Origin: Pyrenula massariospora
Lineage: Eukaryota > Ascomycota > Eurotiomycetes > Pyrenulales > Pyrenulaceae
Length of the DNA: 64,000 nucleotides
NCBI GenBank assembly: GCA_021030905.1
Contig: JAGFMI010000002.1
Span: 124,001 to 188,000 of the forward strand
Direction: 5' to 3'
The notes below the pieces were generated by a model. The model had not been told where the DNA came from and did no database searches. It saw nothing but the letters and a program-made list of their open reading frames with translations. The position numbers were made by a program, and so were the translations under genes. Of this stretch, positions 54,390 to 64,000 are shown piece after piece. Position 1 is the stretch's first letter; every line of letters begins with the position of its first letter.

Positions 54390-56685
54390 TCATTGCTCGG
54401 CATACGCTCGCGCTAGCTCAACGCGCTCCTCATTTATCTGTATCATTCGGCTTTCCAAAGTCTGACCGATAAATGCCCGAGGGAGTGAGTCAACATCATC
54501 GATGTTGAATCTGCTTTCCCCTCCACCCAAGGTCAACCTTTTAAGTAACCGTTGATCATGCGTATATACAGTCATGCTATCATGCTCCATATCTACAGCG
54601 ATCTGCAGAATACGTGATTCCACTGTCTTATCTGCAGAAAACATCGATTTTAGTCAGTGCCGAGTTTCATTTCGACATGAGATCAAACATTACCTTCCAT
54701 CCGAATTTTTCGAACTGCGTCCGGAGGACAGAAATTGATAATGATGTAGTCCTGAACAATATGCCAAGTCCAATACCTACCATGTGGTGGCAGAAAACGC
54801 CGTGCATGTTCCTTGATTGCGTTATCACTTCCGTGTTGAAGTATCTCAATGCCCCAATTATTGTCATAGACGTAGAAGTCTATCCTGCTCCCTTCCTTGT
54901 TGTGCGAGTATTCCGACATGATCGGCAGTCTACGAAGCTTTTCACTGAGACAACAGTACACCTCGTCCTGGAATGCTGCTTCTGGGATTCCCCAACTGTC
55001 CGCCTCTATACTAGCTCGCTTGCGTAGCGTAGGAAGATTAAACTTCTCGAGCGCGTTCAGGCAGACCTCTCGAAGAGACATGCTTGCCAATTTGGTGCCC
55101 GGCTCAGGGTCTGGAAAGAAACGGCGATATAAGACCCTGTGTAATATTAATAGAGATACCTTTTTCATTAGAATTCTTTGGCATACCTTTGGTGTGTTGG
55201 AGATGCGAACAAGTAAGTGGCTTCATACCCTCCCTTTCCACGATTCTCCTTATGCAGGTGACCCGTTTTGCAACAGAATTCAAATTCGTCAAAGCCGCGT
55301 GGACATCAAGTATGGCCCCGAGGTAGAATTGCCACTGCAGATAGAGCCTTGACGATGTTTCTAAACGTGAATTTGCTGTGGCATTCAGGGTCCTTTACCC
55401 TCATTCTAACGAAGTTTTCTTCATCCTTGGACCAGATGCCTCGTCCACAGCATTCGACGTATGCGATCAACTCCTCATCGTTGACGATGAGATCGTGGAA
55501 AGTGCTGGGGCCCCAATATACCTGAGATTGTTCTCTGCCAAACCCCTAGATACTGTTAATAATGAATTCTGTTAAGTTAAGTGCAGAATACCTTAAAGTA
55601 TTTTCCTTGGATGTATTGTAATAGCATCCCCAAGATCCCAGGGTGTCCATCGGTAGCAACACGAAGATACTCAGGGACGCCTTCTGAGAGTGTGACATTA
55701 TTCGTAGTAGCCCATTTGCTCACTGTCTGAATGATGTCTGATGTGTCAAAAAGCAAGTGTAGAGAACCAGTCTGGGAAGGACGTAACTCAATACGCTGGA
55801 AAGTGTCAATCTTTGAAGCTTGTGATGCTGTTTCTGGCTTCTGATTGTAGGTGTTCGCTAAAGCACCATATAGGCAGACGAGGACAAACAGGTCCTGAGA
55901 TCTTGTGTGATGGTTCTTCAATAGCTCCGTCCAAAAGTCTTCCTCATCATATGAGTCCTGGGCTTCGTCGATCAAGTATATTGTCCGTGCTCTTGGGTTG
56001 TGAGGACGAATGATGCGGTTTCTCTCCTGCCACAATGACTTTTGCGTATTCAGATACTCCTTGTATGGAAGATAATTGCGTTTGCCGTTAGGCATCCAAT
56101 GAATAAAAACTGGCTCTAAATCTTTCTCGTTATGGAGAATGTGGTGACCCAAGAGCTTGAGAAGTGTACTCTTGCCCACCTGTGGGGTAGCACGAATAAC
56201 GACTCTTCCAGTCTGTTGTACTAGTTGTAGAACTGAAGCAACCAGGTCCTGTCTCTTGCAGAGGAAATCACATCTGGGTGCCCAAGGATGATCCGTGTCT
56301 TCGTGATCGTCCATTGTGTGGCCGCAATCAGTGCAAGCGTCGATCGGCGGTTGAAAAGGCAAAGAGAGATGAAATAACCCTTCTTGGCAGGAACAGAGGC
56401 AGCAACGCCCATGAGTTACCACGTTGTCTGGAAGACCTAGCGAATGTTAGATGAGCTTTAAGATTGTTCCTCTCCAGAAGAGCTTCGATACTTACAAGGC
56501 TTGTTCTGCAATTTTGGAGGTGTTGAGAAGCGGACGTTAGCCTTCTCTTGAGAATCCTTCGATTTTGTACGTGAGGATTCTTTATTTGTTTTGGAAGGCT
56601 GTTTGCTTGGTGGAGGTAATTTCGCACCATCTGGATCGGTTGAATGACCATTAAGTCTTCGACTCATTATTCTAGTGATCGACAT
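54390..56685 (-). CDS. Crinkler-type P-loop NTPase with REase-like C-terminal domain
   Basis: The minus-strand multi-exon gene begins with MSITRIMSRRLNGHS and a Lys/Ser/Pro-rich header (to about 56490). A Cys-rich knuckle follows (GRCCLCSCQEG, CTDCGHTMDDHED). A P-loop NTPase comes next: Walker A TPQVGKST (about 56167-56190), Walker B TIYLIDEAQDS, and further helices to HPGILGMLLQYIQGKYF. The downstream part (55577 to 54390) has a linker and then a restriction-endonuclease-like core, EAAFQDEVY ... GSRIDFYVYDNNWGIEIL ... ARRFLPPHGRYWTW. A final strand-rich exon follows (RILQIAVDMEHDSMTVYTHD). This header-NTPase-REase order is the published Crinkler (CR) effector architecture seen in oomycetes and many fungi. 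Exon structure between NTPase and REase is only partly resolved, so I do not claim a complete product. Confidence 0.72.
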
Positions 56686-57629
56686 GTTTCGAGATTTGGT
56701 GATTTGATGGAGAATTACTATGATGCATCAATGAGCCTAGATCTTATGAAACATTCGCGTTCTCAGTAGATTCTTTGTCTCCACTAGTAACCATTTCCTG
56801 GACTGTGAAGCGAGGATCATCAAGGGAAAACAAAGAAATCGTGATACGTAAAGGAAAAATTGGGTATTAATACCTTTTACTACACATTAATGTGTGCGTT
56901 TATACATTCCTTACATTCGTTCTACTGTTTCATCGAATGATAAAAGCGGCGCCAAGGGAGGTCAATATCTTGAAGCACCGGATCTGAGAAATCTGCGTCC
57001 GGCCTCACCCCCCCTTGGGACGAAGGTGATGCCGCCTTATGCTCTCTCCCGGCTCGCACGCGGGTCTTACCTGTGACTTACCGAGGGTAGAGCCTGGATG
57101 CACCAGAGCATGGGACCCTAATGACGACGCCGCCCCTAAATGTAGCCCTCCCCGAAAGCCGAGCTTACAGAGTGGCAGCTCCATAAGACGGGTAACTACT
57201 GTACAGAGATTCAAGAAATCGTGCTGAAGCGGGGAGGGGCATATTAAATCCTAAAAAGAAAGGTTTTTCTCAGAGTGCACGCGGAGTGCCGCAGGGTGCC
57301 GTAGGGTGCCGCAGCACTATTTAACACTTAATTGTAAGGTCTTGCTATTAGCTATCGCCTACCGTACGTATGTAGGGACTATGTACGGAGTTCGGAATTA
57401 CGTTACGGCACGTTAGTCCTCGGTAACGGCGCTAGGTTTAAGTCTTTACTCAAAACGTAAGGCGGGAACTCGCTCTGAGAGATAGTGAGTCGTCATCATA
57501 TCTATTGTCTTTCGGTACATTTTGGAACTTGTCAACGATTTACTTCATTGTGGGTCTTTCGTAGATGACTTCAGGTGTATGAAAAGAAGATTGTGTTCCG
57601 GCGATTTCGACTATAGATTCTAATCCATC
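56686..57629. other. Intergenic with short tandem and inverted repeats
   Basis: The 944 bp between divergent starts (Crinkler-type gene and CPS1) has no supported gene. It includes a 10-bp-period tandem (57286-57313) and a CCGTAC...GTACGG inverted pair near 57360-57390. Its middle (about 56940-57240) is GC-richer than both flanks, and this may be a repeat remnant. Confidence 0.5.
57286..57313. repeat. Short tandem repeat, about 10-bp period
   Basis: Three near-identical units of GTGCCGCAGG / GTGCCGTAGG / GTGCCGCAG follow each other directly. The unit is not coding in any frame I can support. Confidence 0.8.
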
Positions 57630-59360
57630 ATGGAGAAGCAATACCATCAGGACGCCTCACACTCATTACCTCCACACAGAACCCTTACACACCGTCGAAG
57701 AAGGGCAGCCGGGTACATGTTACCTCCAATTCTTTTCCTTCTCTGGGTCTATTGCTCGAACCCACTACGAGGACCTGTGAGGTACGTTGATCATGCTAGT
57801 CATGTATACTCGCAAGAACAATGTCCACAGGTGGACCCCAAATTTCCACGGCACAAAAGCGAGAAGCTTGCGGCTATGGATGAATATCTCAGATCCCCGG
57901 ACTTCCAAAACATATCTGTTACTCATTTGACTGGTGCAGTACGGATTCCGACCCAATCTTTTGATGACATGGGACCCATTGGAAAGGACGAGCGATGGGA
58001 TATATTCTACGAATTTGAAGCATATCTTTTGAAGAGTTTCCCTCTAGTCCACAAGACTCTCGAACTTGACATTGTAAACACTCACGGGCTCATCTACACA
58101 TGGAGGGGGAGTGAATCGAGCCTCAAGCCAACGCTTCTGATGGCACACCAGGATGTTGTTCCCGTGCCTGCGTCTACGGTCGACTCATGGACTCACCCGC
58201 CTTTCGAAGGAGTATTCGACGGACAGTTTATTTGGGGTAGAGGAGCTTTCGACTGCAAAGATCAGCTTCTAGGAATTATGGACTCTGTGGAGCTGCTGAT
58301 CGGCGCTGGTTTTCAGCCTAAGAGGACCCTTATTCTTTCTTTTGGATTTGATGAGGAAATATCTGGCCGCCAAGGGGCTGGTCACCTTGCACCTTATCTC
58401 TTGAACAGATACGGTAAAGATTCTATGGCTGTCATCCTTGACGAAGGCGCTCCTATTACCTCGATCTGGGGTTCGGCCTTTGCGACTCCAGGTGTCGCTG
58501 AGAAGGGCTACGTTGACGTCGAAATCATTGTAAGGATGCCAGGTGGACATTCCTCTATACCTCCTGCGCACAACGGTATTGGAGTCATGAGCGAGCTCAT
58601 CACCATGATTGAAAGTCAACCGTACGAGCCTCGCCTATATGACGAGAATCCATACCTCGCTCTCCTTAGATGCGGCTCATCTTACAGCCCGGACTTCCCA
58701 TCGAAGCTCAAAAAATTGCTCGGCCAGCACGCTAGCTTACGATGCCACAAGAAGGACAGACTTGCTCTCGAAGCATCCAAGGATAGCCCGTACATAAAAT
58801 ACCTCATGGCAACATCTGTCGCCGTAGACCTCATCGAAGGCGGCGCCAAGGTCAACGCACTTCCAGAGCGTACGTCTGCCACTGTGAACCACCGCGTCAA
58901 TGTCGGCGAGCATCCTCAAGACGTCAAAGCTAAGCTCACTTACTTGGCTCATAAGGTTACTGAGAAATACAATCTCACACTTCAAGCCTTTACCGACGCC
59001 AAAGAGATCCCCTCGTCAATCACTCTTAGCGCCAAAGACACCGAGCTTGAACCGGCTCCAGTCACGCCAACCACCATCAATCCCCAGTCCGCCTATTCCA
59101 TACTCTCTGGTACAACTCGTGCCCTCTATGGGGAGGATATCCTCATGGCACCAGGTATAATGACCGGCAATACTGACACAAGGTTCTACTGGGATTTGTC
59201 GAAGAACATTTTTAGGTACGGGCCAGGCTGGGATAGCGCTGATGAGGGGTTCGGCAATATTCATACAGTCGATGAGAGAAGGAGCATCAAGGCGCATGTC
59301 TTGGGAACGCAGTGGCTCAGCTTATTCGTAAGGAACATGGATGAGAGTGGGCTGCCGTGA
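57630..59360 (+). CDS. CPS1: Vacuolar carboxypeptidase S-like M20 metallopeptidase
   Basis: Intronless, 576 residues. Zinc-dependent carboxypeptidase of the M20 family, which in yeast is carried to the vacuole as a type II membrane precursor and releases C-terminal residues from small peptides. An N-terminal basic stretch (HRRRRAAGY) precedes a single membrane anchor (MLPPILFLLWVYC, residues about 30-43). Metal and catalytic residues are visible: LMAHQDVVPV, WGRGAFDCKD, GFDEEISG and VILDEGAP. A dimerisation segment MPGGHSSIPP follows, and the distal ligand is NIHTVDERRS. Length and motif order fit the family well. Confidence 0.94.
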   Translation: MEKQYHQDASHSLPPHRTLTHRRRRAAGYMLPPILFLLWVYCSNPLRGPVRYVDHASHVYSQEQCPQVDPKFPRHKSEKLAAMDEYLRSPDFQNISVTHLTGAVRIPTQSFDDMGPIGKDERWDIFYEFEAYLLKSFPLVHKTLELDIVNTHGLIYTWRGSESSLKPTLLMAHQDVVPVPASTVDSWTHPPFEGVFDGQFIWGRGAFDCKDQLLGIMDSVELLIGAGFQPKRTLILSFGFDEEISGRQGAGHLAPYLLNRYGKDSMAVILDEGAPITSIWGSAFATPGVAEKGYVDVEIIVRMPGGHSSIPPAHNGIGVMSELITMIESQPYEPRLYDENPYLALLRCGSSYSPDFPSKLKKLLGQHASLRCHKKDRLALEASKDSPYIKYLMATSVAVDLIEGGAKVNALPERTSATVNHRVNVGEHPQDVKAKLTYLAHKVTEKYNLTLQAFTDAKEIPSSITLSAKDTELEPAPVTPTTINPQSAYSILSGTTRALYGEDILMAPGIMTGNTDTRFYWDLSKNIFRYGPGWDSADEGFGNIHTVDERRSIKAHVLGTQWLSLFVRNMDESGLP

Positions 59361-60153
59361 AAAATGTGAGAAGATCAGCTGGGGTATTTTGCGACCAGTT
59401 GTGAGTATTGTCTTGTATAGCGTGGCAGCTTTGGGCGGACTAAAATCCTCTTACAGGATGAAGCCCACTCCCGGTAAACATAAACGTCACAGCATTGGCT
59501 TCTGGGAAGGCGGTGTCCAAAGTGTCACCCTACAATAAATATACACACACCCACGTCCTTCAGAAAGTTCCGCCCCCTTTTCCATCTACATCACGTGACT
59601 ATGTGCTTACGAGGCTGAGGAGTTTCTGAGATACAAGCCTCACAGTCAGATTTCACGTACAACAGGACTCATCCGTGTCAGGATATCTGAAAACCAACCA
59701 CCTCATCATCACTACTGTTAGGTGGTTCTTACAGCTGTTCGTCTCAAGCTCAAACACATCTCACGACCAGCTCATCCGCCTGGTTGAGGCGGTGTTTCTT
59801 CGTCAGGTTTCCACACTAGACTCAGCGCAGCTCGCTTGACCTATCTTTCTGGACCCTGTTGCTTTGAGAGCAGTAGCTTTCACTTCTTTAAGAGAAGTTT
59901 TGAAGTCAGCCACCGCGGAAGCCTGTTGCTATCCAAGATCGACTATTTTGTCAATCAAAATCTTGCCGTTTAGTCGCAACCGTTTTTATTTCTGAGCATC
60001 TACCCCGAAATGGGGCATACCTTCTTTTATTCTGGGATCGTGTAGGACTGGAATAATACATAAGTGATTATATCCGTCTTCATTTCGTCTTTCAGATCAT
60101 AGACTCAATTCCTCCCCTTTTCACACCGAGTAGCTCCAGTATTGTTTTCGAAG
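59361..60153. other. Intergenic, CPS1 to secreted protein
   Basis: The 793 bp has no supported gene and should contain the promoter of the secreted-protein gene; the last 70 bp is CT-rich. Confidence 0.55.
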
Positions 60154-61014
60154 ATGCATACTTTACGTCCTCACATTCTCCTTTGCGCCCTAACATCTAT
60201 CTTTACGCTCCCATCGTTGCTCTCCGCCGCACCAGCAGGAGATCCAGGTGATTCCGGCCACAGCAGCGACGACCACAAAAATCCCGACAACATTTTGGCC
60301 GGCGCAACCTATGGCCAAATGGAATTGTGAGTATTCTTCTGCAGCAAATCCACCTCTTTACAATAACCGCCCTCACTGATCCTTTCTGCACGCACTCTCT
60401 CGGCCCGTCCACTCCTGGCCCTGCCAAATACCTTTCAGCTAACCATCCCTCTAGCTTCACAGCCAAGGAAGGCTACCAGTACAAATTCGGCAACGACGAA
60501 GCCCGGTGCAACAAGGATACCGCCACTTTTGCGGGCTCCAGAGGACATGTCGGCCCCTTCTTGATCACCGGCAACGTGCAGGGGAACGCGGACTGCTTCA
60601 AATGGGACGTTGCAGCGCCGCACACAAATGATAACGACAATCCCAATTATATGAAGAATGACGCTTTCAGGAGTACGTCCTCAACCATTGCCCCTAAACG
60701 ATAGGTCGCACTGTTGCTTTTCTTTCCTAATGGCCGCAATATCTGGTCGTGCTTGATCTGCTAGCTGACACGAGCGATAAATAGAAGCCCGCCCGTTATA
60801 CGGCTGCCTCGACTCCGAATGCAATCACAAGACGCCGATTGAGGTGGGTCAGTGCTACTGCAATCTGCAGCACACGGGTGTGTACGGGATATACGAGTGC
60901 CCGAGCGCGGATGGGAAGAGCTGCTGCCCGACGAGCGATGGGAAGAATTGCTGTCCGACCAAGGACGGGATGAATTGCTGTCAGAGCAAGGATGGGAAGA
61001 CTTGTGATTCTTGA
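60154..61014 (+). CDS. Small secreted protein with C-terminal DGKxCC repeats (SSP4)
   Basis: Three exons, 60154-60326, 60455-60672 and 60785-61014, give 206 residues. The signal peptide is MHTLRPHILLCALTSIFTLPSLLSAAPAG. Intron 1 is phase 2 at ME(F)F and intron 2 is phase 1, exactly as in the genes starting at 40999 and 42730. Exon 3 opens ARPLYGCLDSEC (C-x4-C), continues GQCYCNLQHTGVYGIYEC, and ends in four nine-residue units of the form PxxDGKxCC (60901-61008). Fourteen cysteines in total. No known domain; likely extracellular. Its stop lies 89 bp from the convergent TRM61 stop. Confidence 0.75.
60901..61008 (+). repeat. Four tandem 27-bp coding units (PxxDGKxCC)
   Basis: Units at 60901-60927, 60928-60954, 60955-60981 and 60982-61008 encode PSADGKSCC, PTSDGKNCC, PTKDGMNCC and QSKDGKTCD. 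Spacing is exact and differences are mostly substitutions, which indicates repeat growth by duplication with later divergence. Confidence 0.92.
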
Positions 61015-61103
61015 GACCATAATGTATGGCTCCAGAAATGCGTATGCTTTGAAGGGAAACTGTTGATGAATTGATCGATTTTGGATTGATGTTGTATGCT
61101 GGC

Positions 61104-62645
61104 TCATGTATCATCGTTTTCCTCTGGATTTGGTATGTCTGGTGCAAGAGAGATCTTAGCGTCGGTGTCGAAATCTCTAGATTTCTGCTTAGTCTCCCTC
61201 TTCTCCCCCTTCTTCGACCTTTTCGAACCCGTATTTTTCACATTCGTCCATTCTGCCTGAGCCCTCAGCTCATCCTCATCCGTCCATTCCTGAGGCAGCA
61301 CGGCAAACACAAGATACGAGGTATGTGTCTTGATCTCCGGTTCAGTTCGATGTACTAGCCGACCCTCCTTCCAAAGCTCTCTCTCTTTCATCTCTTCCTC
61401 CTTCTGCTTAACATCAACGTAGTCCAACTTCACATCTTCTTCCTCAGCTTTTCCCTCAACACTTTCGGTTTTGCCATGGTACTCCCTGGCTTTCCTCTCG
61501 ACCTCTCTTAACCGGGCTAATGCCTGCTCGACGTCTTTTGCAACTACATTTGTACCTCTCAATCCCTCATACTCTAGCCCTATGTGTTCTCTCCTAACCT
61601 CGAGCCTTCTGTGCGCCAGCTCAACCATCTCGATGTGTAACCATTCGTACCGACGGAGCGCAGAGATAGTTCGCTGAGCTTGCTCGACGCATGGGCTGAA
61701 AGTACAGATATGGACCGGCAATTTTGGGTTCAGAGCGGAAGGATTTCGGCGCGTGAGGTGTGGGAGGGCTTCCCAGGGAGCTGGAAGGTCGAGAAAGATG
61801 CATGTAGCATTAGGGGATAGGGGAGGTCCGCCTAGAGCGGGGTTTGGGAGAAGAAAGCCATCGTTGTAGACGTCCCGATGCGTGCAGGTTACTAGAGAGT
61901 CGAGGCCATGCTGCCGCATCTCCTCCTGGACTTTCTTGAAACGCTCATTATGGAACTCGAAGCTGAATACCCTCCCAAGCGGCAACTCATGGCCTTTCTT
62001 CGAACTTGCTCCAGTTTCATCACCTCCTTCTTCGACCTGCTCATCTGTGGAAGACGGATACCCGCTAAACACCGCCCTCGTAGCAGCATGTGTGAAGCTA
62101 CCACTCCCGCTTCCCGCCTCAATCACGACAGCCCCTGGTCTTGCTCTTATCCTGTGCAAAATATACGCATAATCTGGCGTGTACACCACCTGGGTCCGAT
62201 GCGGCAGGCTTGTTGTCCAGTTTTCTGGCGTCGGCGGCAGTACGTACGCAAACCCTGAGCTCGCGGTCACGGCCTGCTTCATCTCACTTTCATCCTCGTC
62301 TCCGTTGTCTGAAAGACTTGAGACATCGCGGATTTTGCGTTTCCTGCCTCGAGACCCAGTGTCAACCTTGCTTGCGCGGACTTGGCTGCCCCAGGGAAGG
62401 TTGACCAGAGTCGAGTGTGGAAAAGCACCAAACCGGGTGTTTGCTACGAGGCCCTCGGCGTAGCCTTTGGAAGCAGCAGGGGCGGATGCGGAGGAGGAAA
62501 GGATCGCGGGGATGGATTGATCACGGCGGAGGTGGAGGATTGCAAGCTGAGAGGGCTTGGAGTGTGTGGCGGGATTAAGAAAGGGAGATTGCGGGAGTGT
62601 CTGGTGAGCTGGAGGAGGTAGAGGAGAATTTGCTGTGCTAGCCAT
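61104..62645 (-). CDS. TRM61: tRNA (adenine58-N1)-methyltransferase catalytic subunit
   Basis: Single open frame of 513 residues. With Trm6 it forms the nuclear enzyme that methylates A58 of tRNAs, including initiator tRNA. The fold starts with the N-terminal barrel (LVNLPWGSQVRASKV) and then YVLPPTPENWTTSLPHRTQV with TPDYAYILHRI. The SAM site is VIEAGSGSGSFTHA. The acidic loop is FSFEFHNERF, and the catalytic region is CIFLDLPAPWEALPHL, with FSPCVEQAQRT after it. Fungal-specific insertions (an acidic DEDESEMK loop and a Lys/Glu-rich C-terminal part) lengthen it relative to yeast. On its coding strand the 5' part is C-rich and the 3' half purine/G-rich. Divergent from the CysRS gene. Confidence 0.93.
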   Translation of the reverse strand: MASTANSPLPPPAHQTLPQSPFLNPATHSKPSQLAILHLRRDQSIPAILSSSASAPAASKGYAEGLVANTRFGAFPHSTLVNLPWGSQVRASKVDTGSRGRKRKIRDVSSLSDNGDEDESEMKQAVTASSGFAYVLPPTPENWTTSLPHRTQVVYTPDYAYILHRIRARPGAVVIEAGSGSGSFTHAATRAVFSGYPSSTDEQVEEGGDETGASSKKGHELPLGRVFSFEFHNERFKKVQEEMRQHGLDSLVTCTHRDVYNDGFLLPNPALGGPPLSPNATCIFLDLPAPWEALPHLTRRNPSALNPKLPVHICTFSPCVEQAQRTISALRRYEWLHIEMVELAHRRLEVRREHIGLEYEGLRGTNVVAKDVEQALARLREVERKAREYHGKTESVEGKAEEEDVKLDYVDVKQKEEEMKERELWKEGRLVHRTEPEIKTHTSYLVFAVLPQEWTDEDELRAQAEWTNVKNTGSKRSKKGEKRETKQKSRDFDTDAKISLAPDIPNPEENDDT

Positions 62646-63096
62646 GTCGTGTGTTGGAAGGGTTTTCTTTGTATCTTCCTAGCAGCAAATCATGGACCGC
62701 GTTCAGGGCCAATCTAACCTGTAACTCAAGCAAAGATTATTGAGATAGCTTCGTCATTTCTAGTGAGATCAGGAATGTAGCTTCAAGTATAGCAGAGGAG
62801 ATGTATCAAATTGCGTCTAATTTGCCCGCACCAACAGCTCCCCGAGTAGGGAAATGTTTCTGTGGTTCATGCTAGTCAGGAACGGGAAAATAGCTCTCGA
62901 GCGATCGGCGCTGACGCCATCCTACAGTGCGGAGGAGCCCGCAGGCGGAATAATTCATTATTTATGTGTCATGTTGGGAGGGCTCGGTGTATGACTCCTT
63001 GCCATCAACCTCATTTTTCTTGTGCTCTTGTCCTCGTCGCTCTTTATGCGAGGTTTCATTCTTTTACACTTTTCAAGGTATCCAATTCGACGCACC
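62646..63096. promoter_or_regulatory. Divergent promoter, TRM61 / cysteinyl-tRNA synthetase
   Basis: The 451 bp between the two start codons must serve both genes, which both act on tRNA. I see no site I can name with confidence. Confidence 0.5.
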
Positions 63097-64000
63097 ATGG
63101 CTACAATTTCCCGCCAGCAACCTCCTTGGTCTAAGCCTACAGCTCCTTCTCCCCAACCTGATCTCAAGATCTTCAATTCGCTCACACGCTCGAAAGAACC
63201 CTTCGTCCCAATAGACCCTCCCAAAGTGACATGGTATGCTTGTGGTCCAACAGTCTACGACGATTCGCACCTAGGTAGGACAAATGTCTTTGTGAGGTGC
63301 TACAGTTGTAACAAACCTAATGAGTGTAATATGTTAAATAGGACATGCTCGGAACTACGTTACTACGGACATATTGCGCCGCATCCTAAGAGACTACTTC
63401 AAATTTGATGTGCATTTTGTTATGAATATTACAGATATTGATGACAAGATTATATTACGAGGAAGACAACAATATCTCTTTGAAAAATTCAAAACTCGCT
63501 CACATGGCAGGATCGATGAAAATGTTCGCCGGACCGTCCATAACGCATATCTGAGGTATTTACACAAGAACCTCCCTTTACTTGATCCAAAACACCTGCC
63601 AGACCCTCTAGACTTTGAATCTACGGTCCAGAAAGCATACTCCAAAGCGCTCTCTGCGGACCAAGCTGGGGACGCTCAGGCAAAAATAAAAATGCACATC
63701 AACACGGTCAAATCCGCAGTAACAGCGTATTCAGATCTCGGCTCTGTTAGTACCGAAACATATTTCGAAGCTGTACGAGATATTGTCAGCCCCCTTCTCG
63801 ATGAAGCCGAGGGGACGAAGATTGATAGCGACGACCACTCTATTTTCACCAGGCTTACGCAACAGTTTGAACGGCGGTTTTTCCAGGACATGGGAGAGCT
63901 GAATGTTCAGGTTCCAGACGAAATCACAAGGGTCACAGAATACGGCAAAGAGATATCTGACTTCGTTGCTAAGATTGTGGGTAATAACTTTGCGTATGCA
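63097..64000 (+). CDS. CRS1: Cysteinyl-tRNA synthetase, N-terminal part, cut by window end
   Basis: Charges tRNA-Cys. Exon 1 is 63097-63274 and exon 2 runs from 63342 past the end of the window (intron 67 bp, GTAGGA...AATAG). Exon 1 has [14 protein letters not shown] and exon 2 continues [11 protein letters not shown], so the HIGH-type signature HLGHA is split by the intron. CGPTVYD is the zinc-binding start of the class I fold. NITDIDDKI and the long fungal insertion ([20 protein letters not shown] and on) fit the eukaryotic cytosolic enzyme. The KMSKS region and the C-terminus lie outside. Confidence 0.94.

Noticed and set aside
54614-55352. Plus-strand frames of 137 and 151 codons
   Set aside because: They are antisense to the REase-like part of the Crinkler-type gene.

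Overview
The window is nuclear DNA of a filamentous ascomycete (Pezizomycotina). Most genes carry short GT-AG introns of about 37-90 bp. The families are typical of that group: Zn2Cys6 regulators, the CDC3/AspB septin, a HeLo/DUF7580-type protein, a C2H2-ankyrin-WD40 protein, and several small cysteine-rich secreted proteins. I cannot fix the class or species from sequence alone. I found no operons, CRISPR arrays, rRNA genes, convincing tRNA genes or transposon coding regions.

Layout. Positions 1-13.2 kb form a compact housekeeping block: NADH pyrophosphatase NPY1 (5' cut), CTD kinase CTK1, a WDR83-like WD40 protein, septin aspB, and the small-subunit processome protein PWP2. From 13.7 to 18.5 kb a Zn2Cys6 regulator faces a serine beta-lactamase-fold esterase or peptidase. 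From 19.5 to 25.5 kb a head-to-head pair shares a 551-bp promoter: a zinc finger-ankyrin-Tup1-like WD40 protein and a HeLo-like/DUF7580 protein. From 25.5 to 33.4 kb the DNA is gene-poor and holds a NucA/NucB-like secreted nuclease candidate and a six-exon secreted metalloprotease (HEFTH) that no long ORF reveals. From 33.4 to 40.1 kb three minus-strand genes follow: a second Zn2Cys6 regulator, a possibly myristoylated F-box-like protein and GTP cyclohydrolase I.

From 41 to 61 kb is the accessory half. It holds four small cysteine-rich secreted proteins (starts at 40999, 42730, 47768 and 60154), a large fungal-specific protein of unknown function, a SET-MYND methyltransferase, a Crinkler-type NTPase-REase gene and vacuolar carboxypeptidase S. 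The right end returns to housekeeping genes: TRM61, divergent from a cytosolic-type cysteinyl-tRNA synthetase that runs off the window.

How the genes fit together. Most housekeeping genes are unrelated to one another. The groupings that may matter are the zinc finger-ankyrin-WD40/DUF7580 pair (a plausible self/non-self or stress-signalling module) and the secreted protein family, three members of which share intron phases 2 and 1 while all four share a C-x4-C motif. A recurring composition feature also stands out. In several genes on both strands the coding strand switches from C-rich at the 5' side to G-rich at the 3' side.
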